Source: Sitta carolinensis (Eukaryota > Chordata > Aves > Passeriformes > Sittidae). Taken from it: a DNA stretch of 64,000 nt. The notes below the pieces were generated by a model, which was not told the DNA's origin, searched no databases, and saw only the letters and a program-made list of their open reading frames with translations. Below, in pieces: positions 49,236-62,860 of this stretch. The stretch is taken from the NCBI GenBank assembly GCA_032173965.1, contig CM063284.1:109011410-109075409 (forward strand), written 5' to 3'. A program made the position numbers and the translations under genes. Numbering within the stretch: position 1 is the first letter of the stretch; each line of letters begins with the position of its first letter.

Positions 49236-50616
49236 GGAAAACTCCAGAAGAGGAAGTGATTTTAAATGAGATGATACTGCATCTGCTTACCTGACTGGGA
49301 TCCTGCTCTACCATGAGTCTAATCCTATTTCAACACTTCACGTCAGTGTGATATTGTGATTTCTCACCTGCTTTCTAGTTCCTACAACATCTAAACACAT
49401 TATTATGAATGTATGCCCTTTTCTAATATTTATTGTTACAGCCTTGGCCAGAAATAGATTACTGTACTTGAGTTTATTGAATTCTCTCAAACATGAAAAA
49501 ATATTACTTGTATTAAAAAGTTCTACCTCATGAGCAGGAGTACACTACTGTTGAAGTCAATTACATGAACATTTTTAGATAAATAATAAATAGATTGGGA
49601 AACCAATTCAACTCTCACATGTGGGGTTTTTTTTTCCTTCATTCAAAAATATGTTAGTAGCATTTATAAATCATATAAGAAATAATCTCTACAGTTAAAA
49701 ATGTAGGAAAATCCCTAGACTTATTTGCAGATTGAAATGGAATAAAAATTACAGTAAATAAATATTTAAATAATAATTACTAATATTTAGCAATTGATTT
49801 ATTATTTAATGACTGAATTGAAGACTGTGCTTTTTTTACATATATATTTTGATAAATCTGTCATTTATTTGTGCTTATTGACAAATTTCAGGCAATTTTG
49901 AATGCAGAAAATATTACGTTAAGTTATAAATTCGTTAAAGTCTCTGTACATAAGATGACATATATAAGAAATATTTGAAACACTCCATAATTAAAGCTTC
50001 TAACATGTAATAACCTGGCTGTATGTTTGACAATTTTTTACATACATTAAACTTTAGAGCACTGAAAAATACTGGGTAAATAACAAGTTCATTTCTAATG
50101 TCTTGGATTTGGAGTCATTCAGATAGAAAGGATGATGACTGCAATAAATTTATATTCTAATCCATGAGTTCAGTACCTTCCCGTTATTTTGAAGGGCAAG
50201 AGTCATAACACATTCTCAGTGTCTATTAAATCATCAGGAATTTATTGAGTTAACTATATACAGACATCATTGGTCGTGTTACAGAAGTGTTATACATACT
50301 GGCAAAGTATGGAAAAAATGGCTCCTTCTGGTGTGATATCTTTTGGGATTCTCTTTTCTAAATGCTCTTAGGCGTAAGTGGTTAACAGCTTTTTCTGCTT
50401 TGTGCATTCAAACAACTCTGGGAGGTACAGCTCACTCTGGAAATTGCATCAGCTCATCTGATTGGGATAGACCAGAGGACCCAGGGCAGGATGATGCCTC
50501 TTCTGTGTTTCTGGGTGAGTCAGCGTTAGGAGCAGCTTTAGTGGAGACCAAAGGTGCCAAACCTCTCTGCTGTAACTCACAGGAAAACCTCACCGATTCT
50601 TCCCATTAATTGCCTG
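49236..50616. other. Unique AT-rich non-coding DNA
   Basis: No gene or repeat recognised. The 88-codon frame at 50343-50609 has no domain. Confidence 0.5.
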
Positions 50617-50640
50617 TTTGGGCAGCTAAGGCTGCCCAAA
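50617..50640. repeat. GC-rich perfect hairpin, 10-bp arms, 4-nt loop
   Basis: TTTGGGCAGC, loop TAAG, GCTGCCCAAA. It is the most stable short hairpin I see in the window. The stem is too short for a typical microRNA precursor unless extended through mismatches, which the flanks do not readily allow. Confidence 0.8.
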
Positions 50641-53600
50641 GTTGAAAAATTGATTTGTATTCTTGCTTTTTCCTCTCTGTTTTTTCTCAAGAGAAACTGG
50701 CTGCAAAATAATCACTTTATAATTTAATGCATTCATTCTTGGAAACTAAGAGTTGAAAAATTTACAGCTTCCTTCAGCAGGCTTTCTCTAAGCTATGTTT
50801 GCACTTGCAGTGATAACTCAGCTTTCTTCCTGACCATATTTTCCTGAAGCTTTCATTATTGTGTCACAATGCCTCGTGATAATTGGAGACAAATATGCAA
50901 CCTTTCTAATGCACCTGAATCTTCATTATTCCATTTCAACAATTAGGTCATGTTGTTGGGAGAGCTGAACAGATGAAAGTGACAAAACACCAGAACTATT
51001 ATAGTAAATTTATAGGGTTAAATTAGTAACTTGATGGGTGGCATCAGCATTCATCTCCATTGAACCAAGAGATGCTGGTTCAAAAAGTCCTGCATTGGCC
51101 TACTTGGTCACTGGATATTCCTGGACCATGGGAGTTTTTAAAGTCATAGCTAACAGATAACAAGGAAAATTATGAGATTGAAATTTAAATATATAATATA
51201 ATACATATTCTTGCCTCTGTTTATCTCTCTGAATTAATAAGACCATTAGACAAAACACTGTAATAGAAGAAGTGTGTTTTAGGTCCATTGACTCAATTAG
51301 TTTAGCAGCTGGACAATAACAGGGTGATACAGTACAGATAAAAAGTTTAGGTAAAGTTCCTATTTGATAAGTATTGTCATACATTTCTTCTCAGCATTTT
51401 TTCATCATTAGATATTTTGGCAGAAAGTTTCTATGACAATTTCCTTTATAAACAACTCTTTTTATTGGCAAGTGATGGAAAAAAATACTTGAAAAAATGC
51501 TATGTAGTTTTATTTTAATATAACATTTAAATTTGACTTTTTAATTACTCTGCACTGTTTACAAGAATACAGTCATTCAAAATACATGAGAACTCGAAGG
51601 CAGTGTTTTGACATCAAATGCAATATATCTATATATTTTTCTAAAACAATGATTTATTTATTCTAAAAATTAATATACATTTCATCTGTTTTCTAAATAT
51701 TAAGTATACATAGACTTGTATTTGTATGGTACAATCTTTCCCTTTATTCTTATTAAATCAAAGCAGACACTGGGAAAAATGAAAGTAGGGAATGGTCATT
51801 ATTCAAACACATTTGATCCATTTTTCTTTTCTTTAAAATCCATTTGATTTCAGTAGAAACATTCTGAAATATTATGGAATAGAGACTACTCAGTAAAGTA
51901 TCAGATTGATTTTGAAAATCAGGGAATTTTAAGATAATAAACTTTAACCAAGATTGTGCTTTTTATTTGTTTTTCCAAAGTGTTTGAAGGCTCTTTTAAT
52001 TTCAGGAAGAAGGCTTCCTAATTTTTAGTGCATCTTACTGATGCTGTTGCTGGAATTTGGTTGTCTTCATCAATACCTGCTCTCTTTTACACCTAGTCGA
52101 GAATACTTGGTGATTTCTGAGGCAGAAGTGAATTGCTGCTTTAGGATCTCCCTTGAGGTTTTGTGTGGCTGTTTTTTCATAACTATGTACTTTCTTAAGA
52201 AAAGATTTGTAAAGTCTGAAGTTAAAGATTTCTATCCTAGTTAAATGTTATAGGCATAAAATAAATTAAAAAAAAGTATAAACCTAATTAAAAACAATGA
52301 TTATGTCATACATATAAAGATCAATAATTTATAAAATTAATATAATTAAACTAAATATATGTAATGTTGTTTTCCATTGATTTTCTTGTAGGATAAATAT
52401 CAAGGGAAAATTTTAAAAGTATTATAGTTAAGTTACTTAATCTTTTATTAATATATATGCTCCCTATATATACACTTAGTACATATATTTTTATATATAT
52501 ACACTCACAATATATAAACTATATAATGATAAGTTACTTAATAGTAACTTAAACTATTTGAATATATAACAAGTCTGTAGGTCTGTAAGTTTGATACTAT
52601 TTTGAGAAGATATTTTCTTATCAGTTGAGATGGAAATGAATTGCTAACACCCTAAAATAAACTTAAATTCAGTAAATGAAGATTAGAAATACATACTGAT
52701 TATTAATTACAAGAGAAAATTTAAAACTGGAAAGTTTTACAGTTCATGATTATGTCTTAACTTTTATGGGTAATTAATTCTTATTATCAAAAATAAGAAA
52801 ACCATGGTAATAAACCATAATAATTTTGGTCATATTATGCTTTAAAAATGTCTTAAGCTACCTAGTTCTCTTACAATGTTGAAGAGTGAGATATCACAAA
52901 ACTTTAGAAAAAAATATTTTCCATTCCAAAAAGTTACTCTACTGTTACTTCTACAGGACACTGCACAGACCAGAGGAATAACAATTTTTATTTTAAACTT
53001 ATATTCAACATTAACTATTATACTAAAAGAAATGGAAATGCTCTTCTTTCAGGAAGTAAGTTAATGCTTAGGTACAGGCTTGAGGGCGAAAGGATCATGT
53101 AGGGAAAGAATTGTCCCATATGTCCCTATCACTTGCTAATCTTTTTACATCTTCATTGGCAGCATTTGGCACAAGACCAGAAAGATCTGCCGAGAACTAC
53201 ATCGGACTCCAGAGCACAGAATATGTTTAAGCTTTTATAATGTTTTATGGTGTCATTTTCACTCTTCTGCCCGCAAATAAAATCTTTGTGTAACAGGATG
53301 TATCAAAATAACTCCTGCCTTCTACCTTATTCATTGATAGCTCTCTTTTGCCTTTTAAAGCCAAAAGGCCATTGTGAGTTAGATCCAGGCAGATGTTGTG
53401 TGCTGCAGTGATATCTGGTGCATGAGAATGCAATCCCCAGTTCACTGGAAAGATTTTCAAGGTTGTTGAAAAATATGAGAATTGCAGAGATTATTAGTTT
53501 TTACATACTTCTGCAGAAAATAGTGAAGTTGAGATGCTCAGTTTAAGGAAAAATAGATCATTCCAGACATGATATTGAATTGAGATTTAGAGCCTCAAAT

Positions 53601-55839
53601 CACAAATTTCTTTCTGATATATTTGCTTCTTTTAGGTGGGTACAGATGAAGAATGTTTACATAGATTCATAGATTTTTCAAAAAATTACTTAAGAATTCA
53701 TGGTGAAAAATTCCACTGGCATTACTAAATACTAGGGTGGCCCTTCTGATTGTGATGCCTGACTTTGCATTTACCATGGCTTGGGAAAGAAGACTATATC
53801 CCTTTTTCTCTTTCTTTTCATTTGCTACAAAGAAACTTGGTCTTTTTTTGATATTGCTTTGATATAAACTTGCCAGTTCTGGCACAGTATTTTTGTTTTC
53901 TGAATAAAAATTGTAAGGAAACCTACATTTACTTTATTATGGAAAGCTGACCTGCAAAGTTTTGAGTTGAATAAATGAGGTTAAATTAACTGGAAATTTG
54001 CTGATTTTAACAAATGTTTCATGAAAAGTGTGTGCCATCAAAAAGATTAAAGGAGATAAAACTTGGGAAAGATAAATCATGTAGTAAAGTCAGGAAAGGA
54101 AAATGTAAGCTAATGAAATTTTGAAATTACAAATGAAGGTTGACTTTTGATCTATATTCAGTTGTTTTCTCTCAATGCAAATTTTTAATTCTGTTCAAGG
54201 GAAATAAGGTTTAGGACTGCTCCATTTTAAACTTTCAAGTAGAGTATTTATCATGCTCAGTTGCCTTTTAAAAATCCATTATTTTGATTGGCCCACAAAG
54301 AATGACGTTTAGTCAGAATATCCCTTTCTGTGAGTGTTTGGAATACTCTTCTTCCTGTTTTTGAAATCCTGTAGAATGAGATTAGTGTGATAACAAGCCA
54401 TCCATAGAGTGATTCAGCAGTTCAAGGATTGTCTCTTCCTCTGCCAGAGTCTGTATATCAAAGATCATGAGATAATTGCATGTACCAACAGCATGGAGCA
54501 TTCAACCTCACTGGTCACAAAATCCTGCCTTGCTTGGGGTTGAATATTAGCAAGTCGACATGGTATTCAGCTCTTAGGCAGAGCAGAAACTTTAGTGAAG
54601 TGTGGCCATCCACAGAAAATTAATTTAAAATAAACCTGCTTCCAAAGAGAAGAAAGGAAAATGTGATCTTTTGTTGAAAAGCTTTAAAAACTTAACTATG
54701 GATTCTTAGCTGGACAGCTACAAATTGTTCTGAACAGTTCAAAGCCTTGATTTCTTTGTGTTCTTGTTAAAGGGGAAAAGGGTCTCAATTAGGTGCAGAA
54801 AAGGTATAGAAATGGATCATTAGGGTCCAGAATAGGGATATTTTTTTCCTGTATGAGCTCTAAAACTATCTATCAGAAAGTGTTGACAGTAATCTAAAAT
54901 ACTCTGCCTCTTCTCTTTATTAAGGTAGTAGTATTAATTTCAAAAATCTTTCATTTTTTGCAAGGTGTTATGTTTCTCATTAAATTTATGCATTGGGTCA
55001 ATGTAGAAAGCTCATAAGTCTGTAGTTATACTTCCATTAAGATAGATACTAAAAGGAAAAAAGAACAATTGTTTTTTAAAATATCGTTAAAATTAGTATA
55101 TGTAGAAACATTCTCTGTCAACTGACATTATTAACCAAATGAAAATTTTCCACATGATGAACTTTCCTTAATAAAAAATTATTTTATGGAAGATTTGCTA
55201 AAACTGATAATAGCTTTCTGTTGATGATGTTTTAATAGTCAATGGATACTTAAAATGAATTAAATAAACATGTGACAAGAAATGAAAACTGTAAAAGGGT
55301 ATGTGAACTTGTTTTAAGCTCTTACTTAGGTATTAGTTTCCTGGCTTATTTTAAGGTGATAACTATTGCCCACTTCTGACATGAGTTAGAAATAGCCCTC
55401 ATTTTCTCAGCATGTGGTAGCTCTCAAACCTTTAAGAAAATGTATTATAGCTTCACCCTTTCTATCTGCACATGTTAAGGTAGAATAGTTTTCATCAAAA
55501 TTTAGACCACTGTACAGTCAGAAGTGTTTCACTGGAAATGTGGGCTTTCACTTCCATAGATACCTTTATTCCCTTTATAACATCTTAGAAAAAATACAGT
55601 TTTTTAGTGTGCCCATATTTTTATTTTCTATCTAGCAAGAAAATGTGATCTTCTCACTAGGTTGTAATTAGCAAGAGATTATGTGCAAGATGAAGCATCT
55701 ATGAGATTAATATTAACCACATATCACCTTAAAAATTTCATTTTAAGGAAAGCATAAATAAAGCTCCTTCTTATGTTGCAACAGAACCAATTCATTTTCC
55801 CTAGATCTGAAAAAGTACTCTTTAGCCTGACTGTTGATA
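50641..55839. other. Unique AT-rich non-coding DNA
   Basis: No gene recognised. The 52260-52580 part is extremely AT-rich with TATATA blocks and a small inverted repeat (AAGTTACT, TAAT, AGTAACTT) at 52531-52550. Short frames of up to 94 codons look random. Confidence 0.5.
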
Positions 55840-56460
55840 TTAACCTGGAGGCCAAACAGATCAGTGCTCAAAGCCATGAAAATGTCTGCAGAAACTGGTA
55901 CCCTCCTTACAGGCAGCAAGGCTCACTTGTGTCTCATCACATTCCAACTTCGGTGTGTTTTGAGGTACTTGCAAGGGCAAGTGGAGGACAGGGTGGGAGG
56001 CTACTTGTGCAAATCTGGTTCCTGTTCTCTGGAACCAGAAATATGAGTTGAGTGAAACGGTGGTCGAAGAGAGTGAGCGCAGATTTAATTCGACTGAGGT
56101 TTATGTAAATATCAAAGATACAGTAGTATTAGAAGAATTTATCAAAGATGGCAGGCTGTGAGAGGTGCATTTAATACTGTCCTTAAATTAGAACTTGATT
56201 TATCTATCCAGTGTTTAGAAGTCAGAAATTTCCCCACTCCAGAATTCAAAAGCTGTGATTTCGGCATTTTCTCACCATGTGTAACTTATTCAAGCAGCAA
56301 AAGGAAGGACTTGTGTCACTGCCTGGTCCTGTTTCCACTCCGTAAGAATCATAAAGCAAGTAGGGAGGTCTGCTCACGTACTGCCTCAGTACAGAGCAAC
56401 ATGTTCATCTCCCATGCCTACTGTTCAGTTGTCAGTTCCCACAGCTTTTGATCAACCCCT
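55840..56460. other. Mixed-composition block, unclassified
   Basis: More balanced base composition than the flanks, with overlapping 70-97 codon plus-strand frames. Some phrases ('gagagtgagcgcagattt') look like dispersed repeat sequence, but I can name no family and see no terminal repeats. It may be a degraded LTR or simply unique DNA. Confidence 0.3.
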
Positions 56461-58852
56461 CTGTCGAGGCCCAGAACATCTGGTATAGTTTAAACAAATT
56501 ATGAAGTTAAAAATGGAGTAGCAGGTTAGTCTCTTCAGTTCCTCATTCTTAGATGTGTCTTTGTTTCTGTCAGTCCATCACTTTGAATTTTCTTGCCATC
56601 ACAGCAAGATGACAGGTATCTGTGATGGCATTGGCATGTTCATACTCTTTATGACAGTTGTTAACAAAATATAACCTCTTAGAAGAAGATAACTCAGTTT
56701 TGCAGGCTTTTGGCTTTTTGTCCTGCTTTTCATTCCACTTACCTAATCTCACACAGAATTTCCTCTGAAGTTTTGAGCAATATTAAGGTCACTAGAATGT
56801 CCATTAGCCTATCACAGCTGCCAGTATTAGATATTGGCTATGTTAATTACATTTCAGGCACACAGAGACATCCCAGCTCAATCAATTTATTAAGATATTG
56901 TGGCACTATTGCTCAGTTGCCAGCAGTTCTGTAAGAGAGTGGTTTGCAAACCCTGGAGGAGAGTCTGCAAGCAAGATGAGAGCAAGGCTCCCAGTGGTTT
57001 TGTTCAAGAAATGTCCCTTCAATCAGTGTCACGGAGAGCACAGCAGGTGAGTCAATATGCCAGGAGGCTGCCTGGAGAGCCCTGTGACACCATGACCCCA
57101 TCTCTGACTGGATGTCTTTACAACTGCTTTACACAGCTTCCTTTATCTGTGCATGATGAGCACTTGCAGGCCTCTGCACAAAATTTAATAGAATTACTTT
57201 CCCAAAAGGAACAGCTTTTTAATTTGCACTGAAGATCGTTGGTAGAAACCAAGCTTACTTGGATTGTCAACGACATAAGGGTATGGTTTTGTTTATCCTA
57301 TTAATTACTCTTCTTAGTTTAGTCTGTTCAGGGAGGGGACTTGGAGCCATTGCAGCATGATGGATATTAATTATTTTAATTTTTTAATCTTAATCAAATT
57401 ATAATACTATTATTAAATATTAGAACATCATTATAGAGAGGGCCGATGTGAAAAGTAGCACTGAATTTGAAGCTTTTCTTATTCTGTTCTATTTGAGAAG
57501 AAATCAGATTAAATTTCTATAGTTATTAGGTAGTTGTTGGTTTTATCTTGGTTTCAGGTTTTGGATTTTTTCGTGGGGTGGGTGTTTTGGTTGGTTAAGC
57601 TAAATATTTTTATTCTTGTTTGTTTCCCTTAAATGAATAAGATAAATTATGGTTATACCTGCAACTGGCTTCAAGAAGATTTGCTAAGCTAAAACCTGTT
57701 ATTTCTGAACTCACATGACTCTGCTGTTAGGGTTTTTTTCTCCTTTTTTTTTTTTCAAATGATTTTAATAACCATGAAGAAAAGCAAACTAATTGAAATT
57801 ATTCCCCACAACATTACCTAAATTTAGAGAATGCAATTAACTATGGCGTACACATCAACACACTTAATTCTGTAAAACACTTATCTTAGACAGAAATATT
57901 GCCATTACTAATTATAAAAACATAATCTCCAAGAAATAACTAATAAGAATAAAATGAACAAGCAAATTGCATTAAAAATTTGAAGGAATGCTGCAGAACA
58001 GAATTAGAGGTAGGAAAAAAGAGGATTCTAACCTTTAGAAACATGCTCAGTAATACTTCTGTTTTATTTTGTATGACATGAGTGGGTCTGTAGTTGATTC
58101 AATACAATCTGCTTATCAGAAAATATTATATATATACAGTTCTGCCTCCTCTGCTGGAATTTTTTTTTTTTTTTTTTAATTTCATATAAGGGAATATAGT
58201 CATCTAAGGTTCAAGTAAACTTTAAATCTCTGTTTAAATCTAAATGTGCTGCTGTTCAGATCCAGGATCTCAACTTCTTTTCACACATTTGTCTTTTTGT
58301 TCATATAGACTAGAGCATTCAGTCTATTCCAAGCCTGTCTTTGCAATTTTCTTGCAGTGTAAGACAGAGACAGCCACCTCTCCTCTCCCTATTGGTAGTT
58401 TCATTTAAAAGCTCCAGAAATTCACCAGACTTTCCAAATGAAGGTACAGAGAACTATTTTTGCAGAGTACATACTCTTTCCATACATAACATTGACTTGC
58501 TCTGACCATACCACCAGACTGGCTTTTCTTCTCCATGTAAGATTTCCTCTCCTCCCTGCCTCTACACAAACTTCATCTTACCACTTTAACTAATGAACTC
58601 TTTGGAATAGATTGGCAGATAATTTTACAAAACCTGATAAAATGGACAATTATCAGGCTCTAATAAATAATTTTTTGCTCCCATTCACCTACATTTCATA
58701 CCAAATTGCTTTGTTGAAGTGGTTCCATTCTTAGACACTGATAAATTTGTTGCATTTTACATGGTATTATATTCAGAAAATTTCAGAGGAAAAAGAAGTT
58801 CATTCATTTCGAAAACACTGCCCCTCTGTTGTGTTACCAGCATCAAAATATT
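56461..58852. other. Unique non-coding DNA with a perfect splice-donor match
   Basis: A 110-codon frame at 56900-57232 contains CAG|GTGAGT at 57044-57052, a full consensus 5' splice site. No matching convincing acceptor or coding homology is seen. A T tract lies at about 58160-58178. No gene is called. Confidence 0.4.
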
Positions 58853-58912
58853 CTTTTTTTGGTGTTTTTATATTTTTTGTTTTGTTTTGTTTTGTTTTTT
58901 TTTTGTTTAATT
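58853..58912. repeat. T-rich tract with (TTTTG)n
   Basis: Four to five TTTTG units (about 58873-58896) within a T-rich block. It accounts for the F/C/V-rich frames there. Confidence 0.92.
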
Positions 58913-59698
58913 TTGCACCCAAAATTTTATTCTCATGGCTTTTGTAGAGCCCTGGGTTCTCCACCCACCTCCTGTAAATGCAAATACTCTGTATCTTGTT
59001 GAGCTCCATCTACTTCCTTGATTTTTGTTATTTTCATCAATGTGGAATATCCTGCAACTCTTCTTCTTACACCTGAATTTTAGAAATAAGTATATAATTG
59101 TGATTGAAAATCTACATAATTCCTCTAATAGTTTAAATTTTTTTGTTTGTTTTCTTTTTCATTTATTTCTCTGACTTATGAAACTTACTTTACAGGTACA
59201 GAATGGGAGATCCTGGCATCAGATTTTTCTAACATTGGCAACTGGAAATCATAGATAAAAGAAATACTAAAAAGAAAGGTGCTTTGCTAGTATCCTCTGT
59301 CTCCCTGCTGTGTTAGGATAAATATTGTATTAAAGTTTTATGCTCTATGTTCATGCAACAGAGTACAGTGACTTAATACCAATGTAAAGGGAGGCATTAT
59401 GATTGGGTCTTGATCCTGGTACTTTCTATGCCTTGAGTGATCAAAGGTTATGTTCTACAATAAACGGCATTAAAACATTAGAAGTACTTTGGGTAGTGTT
59501 GTTTGCAGCATTTTAGGGTGCTGACATTTAATGTATTTACAGTAATGTTTTACAGTTGTCATTATGTGGAGGAGACAAACTGTTTTTTCTAGCAATGATG
59601 ACTTGAATGTCTTAAATTTTATGTCTGCCCAAAAAAAGAAGTTGAACTTTTCTGAATATTTTGCTGTTATCAGCTTGGGGACTATCAAGGCCAAGTGT

Positions 59699-59700
<2 letters not shown>
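58913..59700. other. Unique non-coding DNA
   Basis: I see no gene or recognised repeat. Confidence 0.5.

Positions 59701-59729
<29 letters not shown>
59701..59729. repeat. Poly-T tract (29 T)
   Basis: 29 uninterrupted T. The downstream 100 bp, which would be the 3' end of a minus-strand retrocopy, is A-rich and not recognisable. Confidence 0.97.
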
Positions 59730-59733
<4 letters not shown>

Positions 59734-61446
59734 AAATTTATTTAAATACAATACCTCTAATCCCAAAAATTCTTTTGAGACACCAAACACTACCAAAAGA
59801 AATAAGAGTTGAGGGAGATGCTTCTATTTCTTTAGGTATCAGCTGCACTTGAGAGTTTCCCCTACCTCTTTTAAGTACTGGGTTTTGCTGCTACTTTGAT
59901 AATAACAAGAGGCAGGTATGATATTTAAGTGTTTAGAACTGCAGGGTCAGAATGCCTGCTAAATTTTCTGATGCTGAGATGCATTGGTCTGCTCTTATGA
60001 CAAGAACCATGAAACGTGGTGGCAAATTATTTTTTACTGACCAAGTACAAATTGCAGCACTCTCACTGTAAAAGTGAATTCTATCAGCCTGTGAATGTCA
60101 GTGGCTAATTTCAAGGACAACAATTATCTTCTGGGAAATCTGAGTAATTTATATCACATATTAAATTGTAATGTGGGTTCAGTTAGGTGCTGCTTATTCA
60201 AGAAAAAGTCTGAACAAATATTAGCATATATGGGAAACTATCAGAATAGTAACCTATATAGTTACTGTAGTTCATATAAGAAATAAGAAATTGTAGTAGC
60301 TGGTGGCCAGTACTAAAATCAGATAATACTGTGAAAGGCACTGTAATCTAGTTTAAAACAGTGCCCTAATTTGGCATTTCATCATTACCTTCCCAATATA
60401 CTGGGAAACTCTACAGGTTACTTACATGTCAATTGGGAGCTCCTAGCCTCAGTTAGAGTCATTAATCCTTCCTTGCCCATGCATCCTGTGTTTGACTGCT
60501 TTCAACATCTGAAAAGGTATGCTGAGTTTTTACTACTAACTAAAACCAAAATTAAGCTATAGACCACATTTTCCACTTTTTGTTGTTGTTGTTGAAATCT
60601 TCCTTTTCCTCTCCAGTTTTAGTTTTGTCTTTTCTCATTCTTTCATACCAGAAGTACTTAATTTCTGGTACATTCACTGTCTTCATCTTAGGGTCTTGTA
60701 TGTTTTGTTGTTTTGTCATTTGCTTTTTGGGGGATCGAGGGGTTTAGTTTTGCTTTATTTCTTTTTTCCAAATAAATTTCACTGCAATTCATTGCTGCAC
60801 AGTAGAAAAATAAGGAAAGATACTGTCAAGGTGCCATTGGTGACAGAATACCAATCTTTGACTTCACTTGATATGGAATTGCTTGCTGCAGGGATAGGAA
60901 ACATCATTCGTTTTCTCTAGTAAAGTCTTTAAATGAAAAACTTACAAGTGAATGTTAATTTTTTCAAATCTGAACATTGCTACAACAGAGTTCTAGTTGA
61001 ATGTATACCAAGATTCCTGCTTGTATCTGAAGGTCTGAGCTATGGATCTTTGGAACAGCCTTTATTTTCTTTATCTCTTTATAGTTTTCCATTTTGGAGA
61101 TGTGGGTGTCTATGCACTGAATCTATGTTATTACAAGAAGGATTCTTTCCTTTTCCTGCTGTTTAACATAAAATTACCACTTCAAGATCTCAGTCCACTT
61201 CTTCGAGGTTGCTTTGTAGATTCTGTGTGTGCTGACTCGAGGTACAGATATATAATCTGCTCCTCGTGTTTGCTGGGCAAAAGAAAACAGTAATTGATGT
61301 AAACAGCCTCTGTTTACCCTTAGCTCTTTGTTGCTTACAGTCCTGGAAGAGGAGAGCAATGCATGGAGATGAAGCACTGCAGTGCAGAGGAATAGTCAAT
61401 CTGTCCCTTTAAATAAACTTACTTCTGCCAATACATAAACTCGGCG
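59730..61446. other. Unique non-coding DNA
   Basis: A short (TTG)n of about five units lies at 60580-60594. Otherwise nothing recognised. Confidence 0.5.
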
Positions 61447-61640
61447 AGCTGGAAGGGACCTTGAGGTCATCTACTGCACTCCCCTGCTTCACAGCTGCAT
61501 CTCCTACTGCAAGGAGTTACTCTAAGGAGATGCCTAATTTATCTTGTTCCTAAATACCTCCTGGTGACAGAGTGCACAGACCTCTAACACTGCTCCTAAC
61601 CTTCATAGCTTTTCACTAATTTCTAACTTAAAGATCCCAA
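61447..61640 (-). mobile_element. Ancient CR1/L3-type LINE 3' end, antisense, highly diverged
   Basis: The block 'gagctggaagggaccttga', then 'ggtcatctactgcactcc' and 'cccctgctt', is the reverse of the 3' end of old amniote CR1 families (usual reading: ...CTGGAAGGGACCTTGAGAGGTCATCTAGTCCA...CCCCTGC). Weaker similarity continues through 'gttcctaaatacctcctgg' to 'ttttcactaatttctaac'. The divergence is much greater than in the 35661 copy, so it is probably a pre-avian insertion. Confidence 0.8.
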
Positions 61641-62374
61641 GTGGATTTTAAGGTCCTTGCAAATTCTCCCATCCACCTGGATTACAGACAACAGGTTGTC
61701 CTTATAATTTTTTACCTTTATGAAAAATAAATATTTAAAATTTTATTAAATTTGAGTGTGTATGGCAAAATGTACAACATAATCCCAAAAAGTAAAGCTG
61801 CCCACAGAAGTTTACTTTAAAAGAGAAACTTCTTTCACAATTTTTTGTATGATGTTTCTTCTAATGAAGTCCTGCAAAGCAACCCAAAAGAGGAAAGTGC
61901 AAGTAATTATTTTTGTAATTGTTACAAAATTGTATTTGTGATACAGATCTAGGTGTCCCATGTCCCAGAAGAGTCCCATGTTTAATAAACACTTTGAGAG
62001 AGATTCCTCCAATATGTTTAACTGGAAATTGCCTTGATTTTTCATGTGCCAATGTACTTGCTGCAGATACCATTAAGAAAGTTAGAAAGTTGTCTATGGC
62101 TAACACATTGCATCTTGACCAAGAAATCAACAGCTAATGGAAAATTTATTATAGTCAATTAAACAGATGGCTTTCTGGAGCCAGTAGTGACATAAATGTC
62201 TCTGTCATGTTGTCTTTAAATATTGCATGTCCTAGAGTCTCTTAATTCCTTACAGTAATTAATAAAATGAGATCTTGATTACACATAATGACTAGTAAAA
62301 TGAATGTGGATAATATTACTTTAATCAAGTTTATATCTAGAGAGCCTCTATTTTCTTGCTATACTTAGGGTTTC
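61641..62374. other. Unique non-coding DNA
   Basis: I see no gene. Short frames on both strands at 61812-62137 overlap each other and have no domain. Confidence 0.5.
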
Positions 62375-62399
62375 TTTTTTTTTTTTTTTTTTTTTTTTT
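62375..62399. repeat. Poly-T tract (25 T)
   Basis: 25 uninterrupted T preceded by TTTC. No element body recognised. Confidence 0.97.
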
Positions 62400-62599
62400 C
62401 ATGTTGAACATTTGGACAGACTTTCAGAGGACATTGTAAGTGATTAGACTCTAAGATACTAATTTGTGAATATGTGCCAAATACATGAACATTTTGGACA
62501 ATATTAAGTATATTAAATAGCAGTGCTCATTACAAATTATGGAACTGAGTATTTCCATGAAAGAATAGCAAAGTAAAGCAGAAATAACCCGGCTAAATT

Positions 62600-62860
62600 C
62601 CTTTCTTTTGAGCACCAGATGTAGCTAGCAGAGAAGGAATTGGTGTGCTTTTAAGTCATTACAAAGGCAGTTAAAAAATATCATTTAATTGAGAACTGGC
62701 TAGCTCATGACACAATTCAAATGTAATTACACATTGCATCACAAATTTTAAAAGCACAAAATAATCTTGGATTATTTGACAGATTTAAGAATGCAGGTTT
62801 TTGTAAGGTTTCTGAATGCCTAAAGGAGGCAGTCCCACAGCTACATTTATAAGGGGGCAT
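62600..62860. promoter_or_regulatory. Candidate conserved regulatory element (homeodomain-motif rich)
   Basis: Non-repetitive sequence with several TAAT/ATTA cores (TTTAATTGA, AATGTAATTACAC) and a TTATTTGACAG segment that fits a TGACAG-type TALE homeodomain site. Such clusters are typical of enhancers in gene deserts near developmental genes, but AT-rich DNA also produces them by chance. Function is inferred, not shown. Confidence 0.25.

Noticed and set aside
53655..53685. 'catagattcatagatttt' as a CR1 octamer end
   Set aside because: Only the AT-rich octamer-like bases match; the diagnostic GGTTGGAAGGGACC block is absent.
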